64,000 bases of DNA, taken from Microbacterium testaceum. GTDB taxonomy: Bacteria > Actinomycetota > Actinomycetes > Actinomycetales > Microbacteriaceae. The stretch spans positions 124,001 to 188,000 of the forward strand of contig NZ_BJML01000009.1 in NCBI RefSeq assembly GCF_006539145.1, in the 5' to 3' direction. The position numbers and the translations under genes were made by a program. The notes beneath the pieces were generated by a model that did no database searches, had not been told where the DNA came from, and was given only the letters and a program-made list of their open reading frames with translations. Each line of letters starts with the position of its first letter. Position 1 is the stretch's first letter. Below, in pieces: positions 27,496 through 37,400 of the stretch.

Positions 27496-28515
27496 TCACT
27501 CGCTCGCGGGCAGGGCCTTCACGGCATCCGTCAGCAGTGCGATCTGCTTCGTGTAGCTCGCGTAGTTGAACGTCGCATCGGTGGTCCAGTCGACCACGTG
27601 CCCGCGCGCGACGGCGTTCAGCGTCGCCACCGTGGGGTGATCGCGCTCGACCTGTGCCAGCGGCGTCGTCCACGCCCGCGTGTCGTAGAGGAGGAGGTCG
27701 GAGGTGTAGTCGCCGGCGTTCTCCCAGCTCACGGGGCTGAACGAGCCCGAGGTGCTGTCACGGGCGATCGGGGACTCGCGCACGTCGAGGCCCCACTCGG
27801 CGTAATCGATCAGCTCGGCGAACTCACCCGGGATCGCGACGTAGAACTGCGTCGAGGGAGCGACGGCGTAGGCGGTGGTGCCCGGGCGCGCGGCCAGGGC
27901 GCTCTTCAGCTGCGAGACGGCGTCGTCGTACGTCGACTTCTCGTCGGCGATCGTGCCCGAGTCGACGTCGGCGCCGAGCGTCTGCGCGAGGCCTCGCCAG
28001 TCGTCGAGCGACGCCGAGGCGCTCTTCTGCGCCGAGACCGTGATCAGGGGGGCGACCTGCTCGATCTGCTTCGACACCTCTGCGTCTTCGGCGCCCAGCC
28101 CGCCCAGGTATCCGCCCGCGTACCAGCCCGTGATGACGAGGTCGGGCTCGAGGGACGCGAGCTTGTCGACGTCGACGTCACCGTACGAGACGCCGAGAGA
28201 TTCGATGCCCGACACGTCGAGCCCGGCGAGGACACCACTCATGTCGGGGGTGCTCGACCCCCAGATCCCGACGGGACGGATGCCGTAGGGGATGAGCGCG
28301 GCCGCGGCCTGTTCGCTCATGACGATGTTGTGCGGGACGGTGTCGAGCGTGACCGTGTCGCCGCGCGCGTCGGTGTAGTCGAACCCGCCCGCCGCCGACG
28401 CGGTGGTGGCGGCACCGGGTTCGGTGGGGGAGGCGCAGGCCGCCTGCGAGAGCACGAGTGCGCCGAGTCCGAGGACCGCGAGCGCGCGAGCCGTGACCTT
28501 GGGTCGGATTTTCAT
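27496..28515 (-). CDS. Siderophore-binding lipoprotein (periplasmic-binding-protein family)
   Basis: The 339-residue protein has a signal peptide (KIRPKVTARALAVLGLGAL) ending in an AAC lipobox at residues 25-27. Two Rossmann-like lobes of the iron-chelate binding family follow, with VPHNIVMSEQAAAALIPYG, LASLEPDLVITGWYAGG and, in the second lobe, YAVAPSTQFYVAIPGEFAELID and LLLYDTRAW. It should capture the ferric siderophore outside the membrane and deliver it to the two FecCD permeases. It is 34 nt upstream of the first permease gene. Confidence 0.92.
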   Translation of the reverse strand: MKIRPKVTARALAVLGLGALVLSQAACASPTEPGAATTASAAGGFDYTDARGDTVTLDTVPHNIVMSEQAAAALIPYGIRPVGIWGSSTPDMSGVLAGLDVSGIESLGVSYGDVDVDKLASLEPDLVITGWYAGGYLGGLGAEDAEVSKQIEQVAPLITVSAQKSASASLDDWRGLAQTLGADVDSGTIADEKSTYDDAVSQLKSALAARPGTTAYAVAPSTQFYVAIPGEFAELIDYAEWGLDVRESPIARDSTSGSFSPVSWENAGDYTSDLLLYDTRAWTTPLAQVERDHPTVATLNAVARGHVVDWTTDATFNYASYTKQIALLTDAVKALPASE

Positions 28516-28564
28516 GGGTACCGCCTTTGCTGTGTGCGTGGTGTCGGTGGAGGGTCGAGGTTCT

Positions 28565-30349
28565 TCATCGGGGTGCGGAAGGGGTGCTCGCAGGCCCGGC
28601 ATCCCCCCGCCAGGCGGCCCATTGCCGCGCGTACGCGCCGCCCCGGGCGAGGAGGTCGTCGTGCGAGCCGAACTCGACGATCTGCCCCGCCTCCATGACG
28701 GCGATGGCGTCGGCGGATGCCGCCTGGGTGAGTCGGTGCGCGACGATGAGCGTCGTGCGTCCCGCGGTCGCCGCGAGGGCGGCGCGTTCGAGTGCGGCGG
28801 CCCCCGCGCTGCCGGCTTCGGCGGTCGCCTCGTCGAGGATCGCGACGTCGGGGTCCTTCAGCACGAGACGCGCGAGGGCGATCTGCTGCTGCTGTGCGGC
28901 GGTGAGCCGGTGACGGTGCGCGCCGACCTCGGTGTGCACGCCTTCGGGCAGGGCCCGCACCCAGGCGTCGGCACCGACGGTCTGGAGGGCACGCCAGACG
29001 GTGTCCTCGTCCGCGTTCTCGTCGGACAGCCGGAGATCGTCGATCACGGGGCCGGCCACCACGTGGACGTCTTGGCTGAGGACCGCGACGCGTGACCGCA
29101 TCGCGTCGGTACCGATGTCGGATAGGGCCGCCCCGCCCAGCCGGACGCTGCCGGAATCGGGAGTGAGAGCGCCCGCCGCGATGAGCGCCGCCGTGGTCTT
29201 GCCGGCCCCCGAGGCGCCCACGAGTGCAAGCCGGGTTCCGGCGGGAACGCTGAACGACACCCCGTGCAGCACGTCGTCGCCCGGTCCGTAGGCGAAACGG
29301 ACGTTGTCGACCCGCAGAGCGCCGTCGGACGGGGTCGACCGCGAGGGGACTCGGACGGAGGGCGTCGCGACGACCCCGACCAGGCGGTTCATCGCCGCGC
29401 CGGCGGACTGCATCTCGTCGAAGAGGAACAGCACCGTGCCGAGCGGAGTGAACAGGCGGTGGAAGAGCAGGATCGCGGTCGTCACCGCGCCGATCGTGAC
29501 GTCGCCGTCGGTGTACCGAACGAATCCGACGACGAACAGCACGGCCAAGCCGCAGAACTCCGCGAGATTCACGCGACCGACGAGCCCCAGCAGCAGGCGG
29601 AAGACCGAGACCGACAGGGCCCGCATGCGGTCGGACGCGGTGCGGATCTCGTCGAGTCGTGCCTCCTCCATCCGGTACGCACGCACCGTCTCGCGGCCGT
29701 GCAGGCTCGATGCGAGAGCCTCGGTGCGCTCTCCGGCCGCGACGCGCTCCTCCGCGTAGAGGTGAGCGCTACGGGGGAGGTACCACAGCAGTGCGGCGCC
29801 GTAGAGGGGGAGGGTGAGCAGCCCGGCGACCCCGAGGACCGGATCGACGCCGAACAGCGAGCCCAGCGACACGGCCACCAGCAGGCCCGCGGACAGCACA
29901 GCCGGAACGACCTCGCCGCTGGCGCGGGTGATGCGGGCGATGTCGTCGCCGACGCGCGAGAGCACGTCGCCGCGCCCGCCGCGTTCGGCGACCCCCGACG
30001 GCAGGTCGAGCACGCCCGCGACGACGTCTTCGCGCAAGACCGCCACGGCGGTCTCGCCGAGCCGCACGATGACGTACGTGCTGAGCCCCGAGAGTGCACC
30101 GGCGACGATGGCGGCCGTCACCAGCACGACGACCAGGACGACGATGTCGGATGCCGCTCTGCCGGCGACGGCGGCGTCGACGAGCCAGCCCATGGCGTAG
30201 ACCGGCACCAGCGCGGTGGCGGCAGCGAGCACGCCCGTTCCGAGGGCCGCGACGAGGAGGAGCGGATGCCGCAGCGTCGTGCGGGCGAGCCACCGCAGAG
30301 AGGCGCGATAGCGGGCGATCGGCAGGGAGACCGGGCGCGGCGTCGTCAT
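28565..30349 (-). CDS. ABC exporter half, subunit B of siderophore exporter
   Basis: The 594-residue protein has a six-helix exporter domain (residues 15-310) fused to an ATPase. Walker A GASGAGKTT, Q-loop LSQDVHV, Walker B VAILDEATAEAG with the catalytic Glu, and H-loop IVAHRLTQ are intact. The signature motif, however, reads LTAAQQQQIALARL instead of LSGGQ. It pairs with the upstream subunit, whose Walker motifs are degenerate but whose signature is intact. It probably secretes the siderophore; function is inferred from its place between the formyltransferase and the uptake genes. Confidence 0.9.
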   Translation of the reverse strand: MTTPRPVSLPIARYRASLRWLARTTLRHPLLLVAALGTGVLAAATALVPVYAMGWLVDAAVAGRAASDIVVLVVVLVTAAIVAGALSGLSTYVIVRLGETAVAVLREDVVAGVLDLPSGVAERGGRGDVLSRVGDDIARITRASGEVVPAVLSAGLLVAVSLGSLFGVDPVLGVAGLLTLPLYGAALLWYLPRSAHLYAEERVAAGERTEALASSLHGRETVRAYRMEEARLDEIRTASDRMRALSVSVFRLLLGLVGRVNLAEFCGLAVLFVVGFVRYTDGDVTIGAVTTAILLFHRLFTPLGTVLFLFDEMQSAGAAMNRLVGVVATPSVRVPSRSTPSDGALRVDNVRFAYGPGDDVLHGVSFSVPAGTRLALVGASGAGKTTAALIAAGALTPDSGSVRLGGAALSDIGTDAMRSRVAVLSQDVHVVAGPVIDDLRLSDENADEDTVWRALQTVGADAWVRALPEGVHTEVGAHRHRLTAAQQQQIALARLVLKDPDVAILDEATAEAGSAGAAALERAALAATAGRTTLIVAHRLTQAASADAIAVMEAGQIVEFGSHDDLLARGGAYARQWAAWRGDAGPASTPSAPR

Positions 30350-32043
30350 CTCGCCACCGCCTCGGCGTAGAGCGGGTCGCTCTCGAGCAGCTCGCGGTGC
30401 GTGCCCTCGGCGATCACCCGGCCGTGCCGGAGAACCGCGACCCGGTCGGCCACCGCGAGCAGCGCGGGCGAGCCGGTGATCACGACCGTCGACGCGTCGG
30501 AGCGACCGCGGAGCGCGGCGATGCCGACCGCGATCTGCTGCTCGGTCACCGAATCGACAGCCGTCGTGGGCTCGTGCAGCACGAGCACGGGGGCATCGGC
30601 ATACAGGGCGCGCGCCAGTGCAAGGCGTTGGCGCTGGCCGCCGGAGAGGTTGTGGCCCCGGTCGACCAGGTGGTGGTCGAGTCCGTGCTCGAAGAGGGCG
30701 ACGACGTCATCGGCCCCGGAGGACTGCAGGGCGCGCGTCAGGCGGACGGAGTCGACGGTGTCGCTGCTCGCGACGACGTTGGCGCGGATGCTGCCGCTGA
30801 ACAGGTGCGCCTCGTGGGGTTCGGCGACCAGCCACGCCTCGGTCTCGCCGGGCCCGAGTCCGCAGACCTCGATGCTGCCGCGATACGACTCGGGCGCGAC
30901 CCGCCCCGCGAGGAGGGATGCCACGGCATCGCCGTCCGCGGTGTCGTGGGCGAAGACCGCCGTGATCTCGGCCGACCGCGCCGTGAGATCGACGCCGTCG
31001 AGCGACCCGTGGTGCACGCCGCGCAGACGCAGCCCCGGGGTCTCGGTGGAGGGCGATGACGGTGCGACCGCCGGGAGGAGCGGCTGCGCCGCGAGGACGG
31101 TGGCCACCCGCTCGGCGGATCCCCGGGCTTTGGCTGCCGTGGCAGGCAGACCCGACAGCGTGGTGAGGGGGTCGATGAGGAACTGCGCGAGCCCCACGAC
31201 GGTGACCAATTCGCCGGTCGTGATGTGCCCGGTGAGGGCGTACCATCCGGCGACCGAGGCGATCACGGCGGCCGCGACGCCGCTCAGCGCCGCCGTGACG
31301 CCGCGTTGCACCGCGATCCACCGGTTGGTCGACATCGCGGCCGAGAGGGCGACGCGGCTCGCGGCACGGTATCGCCGGGCAGCGGCATCCTGTGCCCCGA
31401 TACCGGCGATCGACCGCAGGCCCGAGATGAGGTCGCCGGCGAGAGCGGTCGCCGCGGCCACGCGTGACTGCTGCTGCACGGCTCTCGCCGTGATGCGCGG
31501 TCCGGCTGCGTGAGCCAGCGCGAAGAACACGGGCATGGCGACGAGGGCGACCACGCCGAGCGCGGCGTCGACGACGAGGAGGGCGATCGCGGTCGCGACC
31601 ACGGCAGCGGCCGCCGCGATCATGCGGGGGAGCAGGTCGAGGAACCAGGCGGTCTGGTCGGCGTCGCTGCCCGACACGGTGACGAGCTCGCCGGGGGTCA
31701 CATCGGTGCGCAAGCCGCGCGGCGAGAGCGCCTTCTCGGACACCTCCAGGCGCAACAGGTGCGCCTCCTTCTGGAGGGCGATGTTGAGGACGCGCATGCC
31801 CGCCCGGTACGACACCGTGAGCACGAGGAACACCCCCGCGAGGGCGGTGATGGCGGTGATGATCCCGGGAACGCGTCCCGGAGCGATGCCGGCGTCGATG
31901 AGGACACCGATCACGACCGCCACCGAGGTCTCGGCGAGCTGATGCACGCACAGCAGCACCGTGCCGACCAGGATCGCCGAGCGGTTGCGGGCGATCGTCC
32001 GCCGGATGACGTCCTTGCCCGAGCGGATCGCGCGTGCGGTCAC
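30346..32043 (-). CDS. ABC exporter half, subunit A of siderophore exporter
   Basis: The 565-residue protein has six membrane helices (from RSAILVGTVLLCVHQLAE to about residue 300) and an ATPase domain. Its Walker A is lost: the loop reads FAHDTADGDAVASLLAG with no GxxGxGKS/T. Walker B reads VLVLHEPTTAVD, with His in place of the metal-binding Asp. The signature [15 protein letters not shown] is perfect. It is therefore the half that supplies the signature to the active site of a heterodimer. GTG start at 32043, overlapping the formyltransferase stop. Confidence 0.9.
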   Translation of the reverse strand: MTARAIRSGKDVIRRTIARNRSAILVGTVLLCVHQLAETSVAVVIGVLIDAGIAPGRVPGIITAITALAGVFLVLTVSYRAGMRVLNIALQKEAHLLRLEVSEKALSPRGLRTDVTPGELVTVSGSDADQTAWFLDLLPRMIAAAAAVVATAIALLVVDAALGVVALVAMPVFFALAHAAGPRITARAVQQQSRVAAATALAGDLISGLRSIAGIGAQDAAARRYRAASRVALSAAMSTNRWIAVQRGVTAALSGVAAAVIASVAGWYALTGHITTGELVTVVGLAQFLIDPLTTLSGLPATAAKARGSAERVATVLAAQPLLPAVAPSSPSTETPGLRLRGVHHGSLDGVDLTARSAEITAVFAHDTADGDAVASLLAGRVAPESYRGSIEVCGLGPGETEAWLVAEPHEAHLFSGSIRANVVASSDTVDSVRLTRALQSSGADDVVALFEHGLDHHLVDRGHNLSGGQRQRLALARALYADAPVLVLHEPTTAVDSVTEQQIAVGIAALRGRSDASTVVITGSPALLAVADRVAVLRHGRVIAEGTHRELLESDPLYAEAVAR

Positions 32044-32984
32044 GGCTCGCGGCTCAGGTAACCGCCGCCGGTCGGGAAGTAGGCGTTCGCCGTGTGCTCG
32101 ACCCCGTCGGGCGTGCGGACGCGGTCGATCACGAGCGCGCGCCGGTCGCCCCGGTAGGCGTCGCCGCCGGCGACGACGGCCATGCCGTCGCCTTCCCTGA
32201 TGAAGATGCGCCCCGGTGTGCCGCCGTAGCGGAACGTCGAGACGTGCGCCTCGAGGATCTCGAGGCGTTCGCCGCGGCAGTACGTGTGTGCGCTCGGGTA
32301 CGGGTCCGACATGGCCCGCACGAGCCGGTCGATGTCTTCGGCGGGCCATGTCCAGTCGATGAGGCTGTCGAGCTCGGTGCGGCGGTGGAAGAAGACGCGC
32401 TGGTCGAGGTCCTGTGGGCGCCACTCGACCGTGCCCGTCTCGATCTGTTGCAGAGCGTGAAGCAGCACCTCGGGAATGAGGTCGATCGTCGCCCGCACGA
32501 GCTCGGTGCCGGTCGAGCGTGGACCGATGGGAACGGCACGCTGCACGGCGATGTCGCCGGTGTCGAGCCCGCCGTCCATACGGTGGGCCGTGATGCCGAC
32601 CTGCTCCGCCCCGCTGATGAGGGCCCAGGGCACGGGCGAGAAGCCGGTGAACGCGGGCAGGAGCGAGTCGTGCAGGTTGAGAGTGCCGTGCGGGGGGCGG
32701 TCATAGACCTCGGGAGGGAGCCAGGTGCGCCAGTTGTTGGCGACGATGATGTCCGGACGCCACTCGGTGAGCCGGGCGATCATCGCGTCGTCGGGGCGTC
32801 GCGCGAGGTGGACGGGGATGCCGTGTTCCTGCGCGAGCTGCTCGACGGAGTCGTCCCAGATCTTCTCGTAGGCGTGATCGCTGGCAGGGTGCGTGACGAC
32901 GCCGACGATGTCATGCGTCGATCCGAGCAGGGCGTCCAGCGTGCGGTGTCCCCATGTCTGGTACCCGAACATCGCAACCCGCAT
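32040..32984 (-). CDS. N5-hydroxyornithine formyltransferase (methionyl-tRNA formyltransferase-like)
   Basis: The 314-residue formyltransferase uses N10-formyl-tetrahydrofolate. It has the catalytic region IIVANNWRTWLPPEVYD, NLHDSLLPAFTGFSPVPWAL (Asn, His and the SLLP loop) and GITAHRMDGGLDTGDI with the catalytic Asp. A short Fmt-type C-terminal domain follows, ending in AYFPTGGGYL. It is closer to siderophore enzymes such as CchA of coelichelin synthesis than to Fmt. It should formylate N5-hydroxy-L-ornithine made by the divergent monooxygenase. A GAGGAGGGAA ribosome-binding site supports the start. It is first in the leftward operon. Confidence 0.92.
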   Translation of the reverse strand: MRVAMFGYQTWGHRTLDALLGSTHDIVGVVTHPASDHAYEKIWDDSVEQLAQEHGIPVHLARRPDDAMIARLTEWRPDIIVANNWRTWLPPEVYDRPPHGTLNLHDSLLPAFTGFSPVPWALISGAEQVGITAHRMDGGLDTGDIAVQRAVPIGPRSTGTELVRATIDLIPEVLLHALQQIETGTVEWRPQDLDQRVFFHRRTELDSLIDWTWPAEDIDRLVRAMSDPYPSAHTYCRGERLEILEAHVSTFRYGGTPGRIFIREGDGMAVVAGGDAYRGDRRALVIDRVRTPDGVEHTANAYFPTGGGYLSREP

Positions 32985-33025
32985 GCGTTTCCCTCCTCGA
33001 TGGTTTCGGCCGGCCGGTAGATCAG

Positions 33026-33044
33026 TTAGCATGCCCTTACTTAT
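33026..33044. promoter_or_regulatory. Possible second, weaker iron box
   Basis: TTAGCATGCCCTTACTTAT matches the DtxR/IdeR consensus at roughly 13 of 19 positions and overlaps the better box by 4 bp. Confidence 0.3.
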
Positions 33045-33059
33045 GTAAGGCTTGCCTAA
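33041..33059. promoter_or_regulatory. DtxR/IdeR-type iron box in the divergent siderophore promoter
   Basis: TTATGTAAGGCTTGCCTAA matches TWAGGTWAGSCTWACCTWA at 17 of 19 positions. It sits in the 129-bp gap between the formyltransferase and monooxygenase genes. A TAAGCT hexamer (33057-33062) that could be the rightward -10 overlaps it. Iron-loaded IdeR should repress both operons. Confidence 0.85.
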
Positions 33060-33113
33060 GCTAGCACAACGCCCCCGCGGACTCGCGAGGGCGGTGACGA
33101 ACAGGAGTGACGG

Positions 33114-34436
33114 ATGACGCACGCCCGCGTTTCGGCAGAGAAACCGCGCAATACCAGCACGCAGGACGGGGTCGTCGACATCGTCGGCATCGGGTTCGGC
33201 CCGTCGAACCTCGGACTCGCCATCGCGCTGCGGGAACGCAACGCCATCCCGGGCAATTCGCCGATCACGTCGACATTCGTCGAGTCGAAGCCCCGCTTCG
33301 CGTGGCACCCCGACATGCTCCTGCCCGGGGCGACGATGCAGATCTCGTTCCTCAAAGACCTCGTGACCCAGCGCAACGCGGCGAGCGACTACAGCTTCCT
33401 CTCCTTCCTGCACGACAGCGGACGACTGCCCCACTTCATCAACCGCCAGACGTTCTTCCCGACCCGGATCGAGTTCCACCAGTACCTCGAGTGGGCGGCC
33501 GACCGGGTCGACGCCGAGGTGCTCTACGACACGCGCGGGACGAGGATCATCGACCACCCCGACCACTTCGAGGTCGTGCTCGAGGGCGCCCACGCCGGAT
33601 CGGTCCGTGCCCGCAACGTCGTCCTGGCGGGCGGACTGACCCCGCGCCTCCCCGAGGGGGTGAGGGCCAGCGCACGCCAGTTCCACAACCACGCGCTGCT
33701 CAGCAGCCTCGCCGCGTTGCCCGAGACGACGCACGACGCGTTCGTGGTCGTCGGGGCCGGGCAGAGCGCCGCCGAGGTGGCCCACTACCTCCACGAGCAG
33801 TACCCCGGCGCACGCGTGCACGCCGTCTTCGGCAAGTACGGCTACACCCCCGCCGACGACAGCCCCTACGCCAACCGCATCTTCGACGCGGAGGCCGTCG
33901 ACGACTACTACGGCAGCAGCGCCGAGATGAAGGCCCGCCTGCTGTCCTACCACCGTGGCACCAACTATTCGGCCGTCGACCTCTCGCTCATCGAGCGGCT
34001 CTACGAGATCGAGTACGCGGAGCGCGTCGTCGGCGCCCGGCGCCTGTTCGTGCACGGCGGCAGCGCGCTCGCCGAGGCGCGTGAGCGGGCCGACGGGGTC
34101 TCCGTGCTGATCGAGAACCGCCTCACCGGTGCGGTCGAGCAGGTCGCGGCGGATGCCGTCGTGTACGCGACCGGCTTCACCTCCATGCCGCTGGACGCGA
34201 TTCTCGGCGACCTCTACACACCCCAGGGGCCGGGCGATGCGCGGGTGATGCGCGACTACCGGTTGCGGACGACGCGACCGACGGCGGGAGGCCTCTACCT
34301 GCAGGGCGGCACCGAGGACACGCACGGGCTCACCTCCTCGCTGCTGTCGAACATCGCCGTGCGCTCGGCAGAGATCGTCGACTCGATCGCCGCGGGACTG
34401 CACGCCCGCGAGCGTGAGCTGGTGCGGAGCGCCTGA
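33114..34436 (+). CDS. L-ornithine N5-monooxygenase (siderophore hydroxylase)
   Basis: The 440-residue flavoprotein belongs to the SidA/PvdA/IucD family. It has the FAD motif GIGFGPSNLGLA (residues 25-36), the FAWHPDMLLPGATMQISFLKDL ornithine-pocket block, the NADPH motif VVGAGQSAAEVA, YGYTPADDSPYANRIF and the C-terminal DAVVYATGFTSMP and THGLTSSLLS. It makes N5-hydroxy-L-ornithine from ornithine, NADPH and O2. AGGAGTGACGG precedes the ATG. The first NRPS gene begins 3 nt after its stop, so the two are coupled. Confidence 0.96.
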   Translation: MTHARVSAEKPRNTSTQDGVVDIVGIGFGPSNLGLAIALRERNAIPGNSPITSTFVESKPRFAWHPDMLLPGATMQISFLKDLVTQRNAASDYSFLSFLHDSGRLPHFINRQTFFPTRIEFHQYLEWAADRVDAEVLYDTRGTRIIDHPDHFEVVLEGAHAGSVRARNVVLAGGLTPRLPEGVRASARQFHNHALLSSLAALPETTHDAFVVVGAGQSAAEVAHYLHEQYPGARVHAVFGKYGYTPADDSPYANRIFDAEAVDDYYGSSAEMKARLLSYHRGTNYSAVDLSLIERLYEIEYAERVVGARRLFVHGGSALAEARERADGVSVLIENRLTGAVEQVAADAVVYATGFTSMPLDAILGDLYTPQGPGDARVMRDYRLRTTRPTAGGLYLQGGTEDTHGLTSSLLSNIAVRSAEIVDSIAAGLHARERELVRSA

Positions 34437-34439
34437 ACC

Positions 34440-37400
34440 GTGACCGTCGACGCCCCCGCGCGCCCCTCCCTCGATCGACCCGACGACGCCGTCGCCCTGA
34501 CCCCCGCGCAGCGCGCCGTGTGGGTGGCATCGGAGGTCGATCCCGACAGCGCCACCGACTTCCACCTCGGGTGGACGACGCGCTTCTCCTCGGCGCACGA
34601 CCCCGGTCGTCTCGCTCAGGCGGTCGCCCGTGTGCTGCGCGGGGAACCGCGGCTGTCGCGAACGGTCGTCGCCGACGGCGACGAGCCGCGATGGGTCGCG
34701 TGCGACCCGTTCGAGGCGCCCGCCGTGGTCGACCTGCGCGGCGAGAACCAGCCCGATGCGGCGGTCGCCGCCCGCGTCGACGGCTTGCGCGTCGAGGTCG
34801 CTCTCGGCGCGGGACGACTTCTCCACCGCCACGAGATCCTCATCGTCCCGGACGGGTACGTGTGGGCGCAGGCGTACCACCACGTGCTCGTCGACGGCCG
34901 ATCGATTCGCGAGTTGACGCGTCGAGTACTCGCGGTTCTCCGAGATCCGGATGCCGCACCCCCGGCGTCGAGATCCGCGGAGGCGCCCGAGTCGCTTCGG
35001 GCGGGGGATGCCGGTAGGTCGGGGGCGCGTCCGGCGGACACGCCTCGGTCGGACGCGGAGGCGGTGGTCGCCGCGGTGAGCCGCGCCGAGAGCCTGATCG
35101 AGCGCCCGGCACGCGGCATCCGGAGCATCGCCGTCGAGCTCGACCCCGACCTGGTCGATTCGCTCCCCGGTCTCGCCGACCGGTGCGGGTTGAGCGTCGG
35201 TCGCACGGTGGCGGGACTCATCGCGGCGTACACGGCGACGGTGCGCGGACCGGGGGCGCACGCGGTGCGCCTGGCCGTCGCGGCCCCCGGCGACCCGCAC
35301 GTCGTCGAGATGCGCTCGGCCGTCGTGCCCCTGCAGCCGGCCGCCGACGGCGACGCGACGATCGAGGCGTACCTGCGATCGTTCGACGAGGCGCTGAGCG
35401 CGCAGCGCCCGCACCTGGGAGCCGACCCCGGTGCCGTCGCCGACGCTCTGCGCACCCGCTTCGGCAGCCCCACGCTCGTCGTGCCGGGAATCAACGTCAT
35501 GCTCGGCCCCGACCCGGGCGACGGCATCGCGCGGTCGACCTGGGTGGGGCCCTCGACCGACCTCGACATCGTGGCGGAGGGCGAGATCGCTCGCCGCGCT
35601 CTGCGGCTCGTCGTGCGCGGCCGGGCCGACGATCTCGAGCTCGCGGCCCATGCCTCCGGGCTCGCCGCGTTCCTGGCATCCGCCGTCGCCGCTCCCGACC
35701 GGGCGTTGAGTGCGCACCGGATCGTCGACGAGCCCGAGCGCGCGCTCCTGCTGGCCACGCGCAACGACACGGGGCGCTGCCTGTCGGACGCGGACGTCGT
35801 CGACATGGTCTTCGCGCGGGCGCGGAACGCGCCGTCGGCGGTCGCCGTCGCCGACGGTGACCGTCACATCGACTACCGCACGCTGCTGGGGGCGGCGACG
35901 CGCATCGCGCGGACTCTGCGCGACGACTTCGGCGCGGCCCCCGAGACGATCTTCGCCATCGACATGCACCGCAGCGCCGAGATGGTCGCGGCGATCCTCG
36001 GCATCCTCCTCTCGGGGGCGGCGTTCGTGCCGCTCGACCCCGCGTGGCCGCACCGGCGCCGCGCGAGCGTCGTCGCCGACGCGGGGGCGCGGGCCGTGCT
36101 CGTCGGACCCGGAGCCGGCGAGCCGACCGGTCTCCGCACGCACGCGGTCGATCTCGCGCAGATCGAGCCCGCCGCCGACCTCGTGCCGCGCGACCCCGAG
36201 TCGCTCGCGTACGTGATCTTCACGTCGGGCTCCACCGGCACCCCGAAGGGGGCGATGATCCGCCATGGCGCCATCGCGAGCCGCATGCGGTGGCAGATCG
36301 AGCGCGTGCTGGGGTTCGGCGCCGACGATGCGAGCCTGTTCAAGGCGCCGCTGTCGTTCGATATCTCGATCAACGAGGTGCTCCTCCCGCTCTGCTCGGG
36401 CGGCACCGTCGTCGTCGCGCGCGACGGGGAGGAGCGTGAGCCCGAGCGGCTGCTGCAGCTGATCTCGCAGCACGGTGTCACCTTCACGTACCTCGTCGCC
36501 TCGATGCTCGACGCGCTGCTCGACAGCGATGCGCTGACGACGGCCCCGCGCCTCGAGGGCCTGCGGCACGTGTGGTGCGGCGGCGAGCTGCTCACCCCCG
36601 AGCTGTTCGCCAGATTCCGCCGGCACCTGCCGCACGCCACGATGTACCACGGCTACGGCCCCGCCGAGGCGACGATCGGCGTCTCGCACATCGTCTACCG
36701 CGGAGACGGCGTGCGCAGCACGACCTCGATCGGCCGGCCGAACCCCGGATGCCGGTTGTACGTGCTCGATCGCGCCCTGCGCCCCGTCCCGGCGGGGATG
36801 GGCGGCGAGCTCTACGTGGCCGGCGACCTCCTGGGCCGCGGCTACGTGAACGCCCCCGCGCTGACGGCGTCGCGTTTCGTCGCGAACCCTTTCCACGATC
36901 CCCGCGACCCGGCATCCACGCCGCGGCTGTACCGCACGGGCGACCGCGCGCGGTGGAACCGCGACGAACTGGAATTCCTCGGACGCACCGACAACCAGGT
37001 CAAGATCGGCGGCATGCGCGTCGAACTCGAGGAGATCGAGAGGGCGATCGCGGCAGCGCCGGGCGTTCGCGCCTGCGTCGTCGTCGTGCGCGGAGCGCGC
37101 GTGCACGCCTACGTCGTGCCCAAGGCGGGCGCCGCGCCGGAGCGCGTCGAGGTGTCGGCCAGGGAGCGCGCGATCGCCACCCTGCCCCGGCACATGGTGC
37201 CCGCGTGGGTGACGGCACTCGACGCGCTGCCGACGACGGCGAACGGCAAGGTCGACCGCGCCGCTCTCCCCGAGCCGGTTTCGCAGGCGGTCAGCCCGGG
37301 TGCCCTCGATGCCGCCCAGCGGCCCGTCGCCGAGCAGATGGCCGCGGTGCTCGGAGTCGACCCGGCTCAGATCGGCCCCGACACCGGGTTCTTCACCCTC

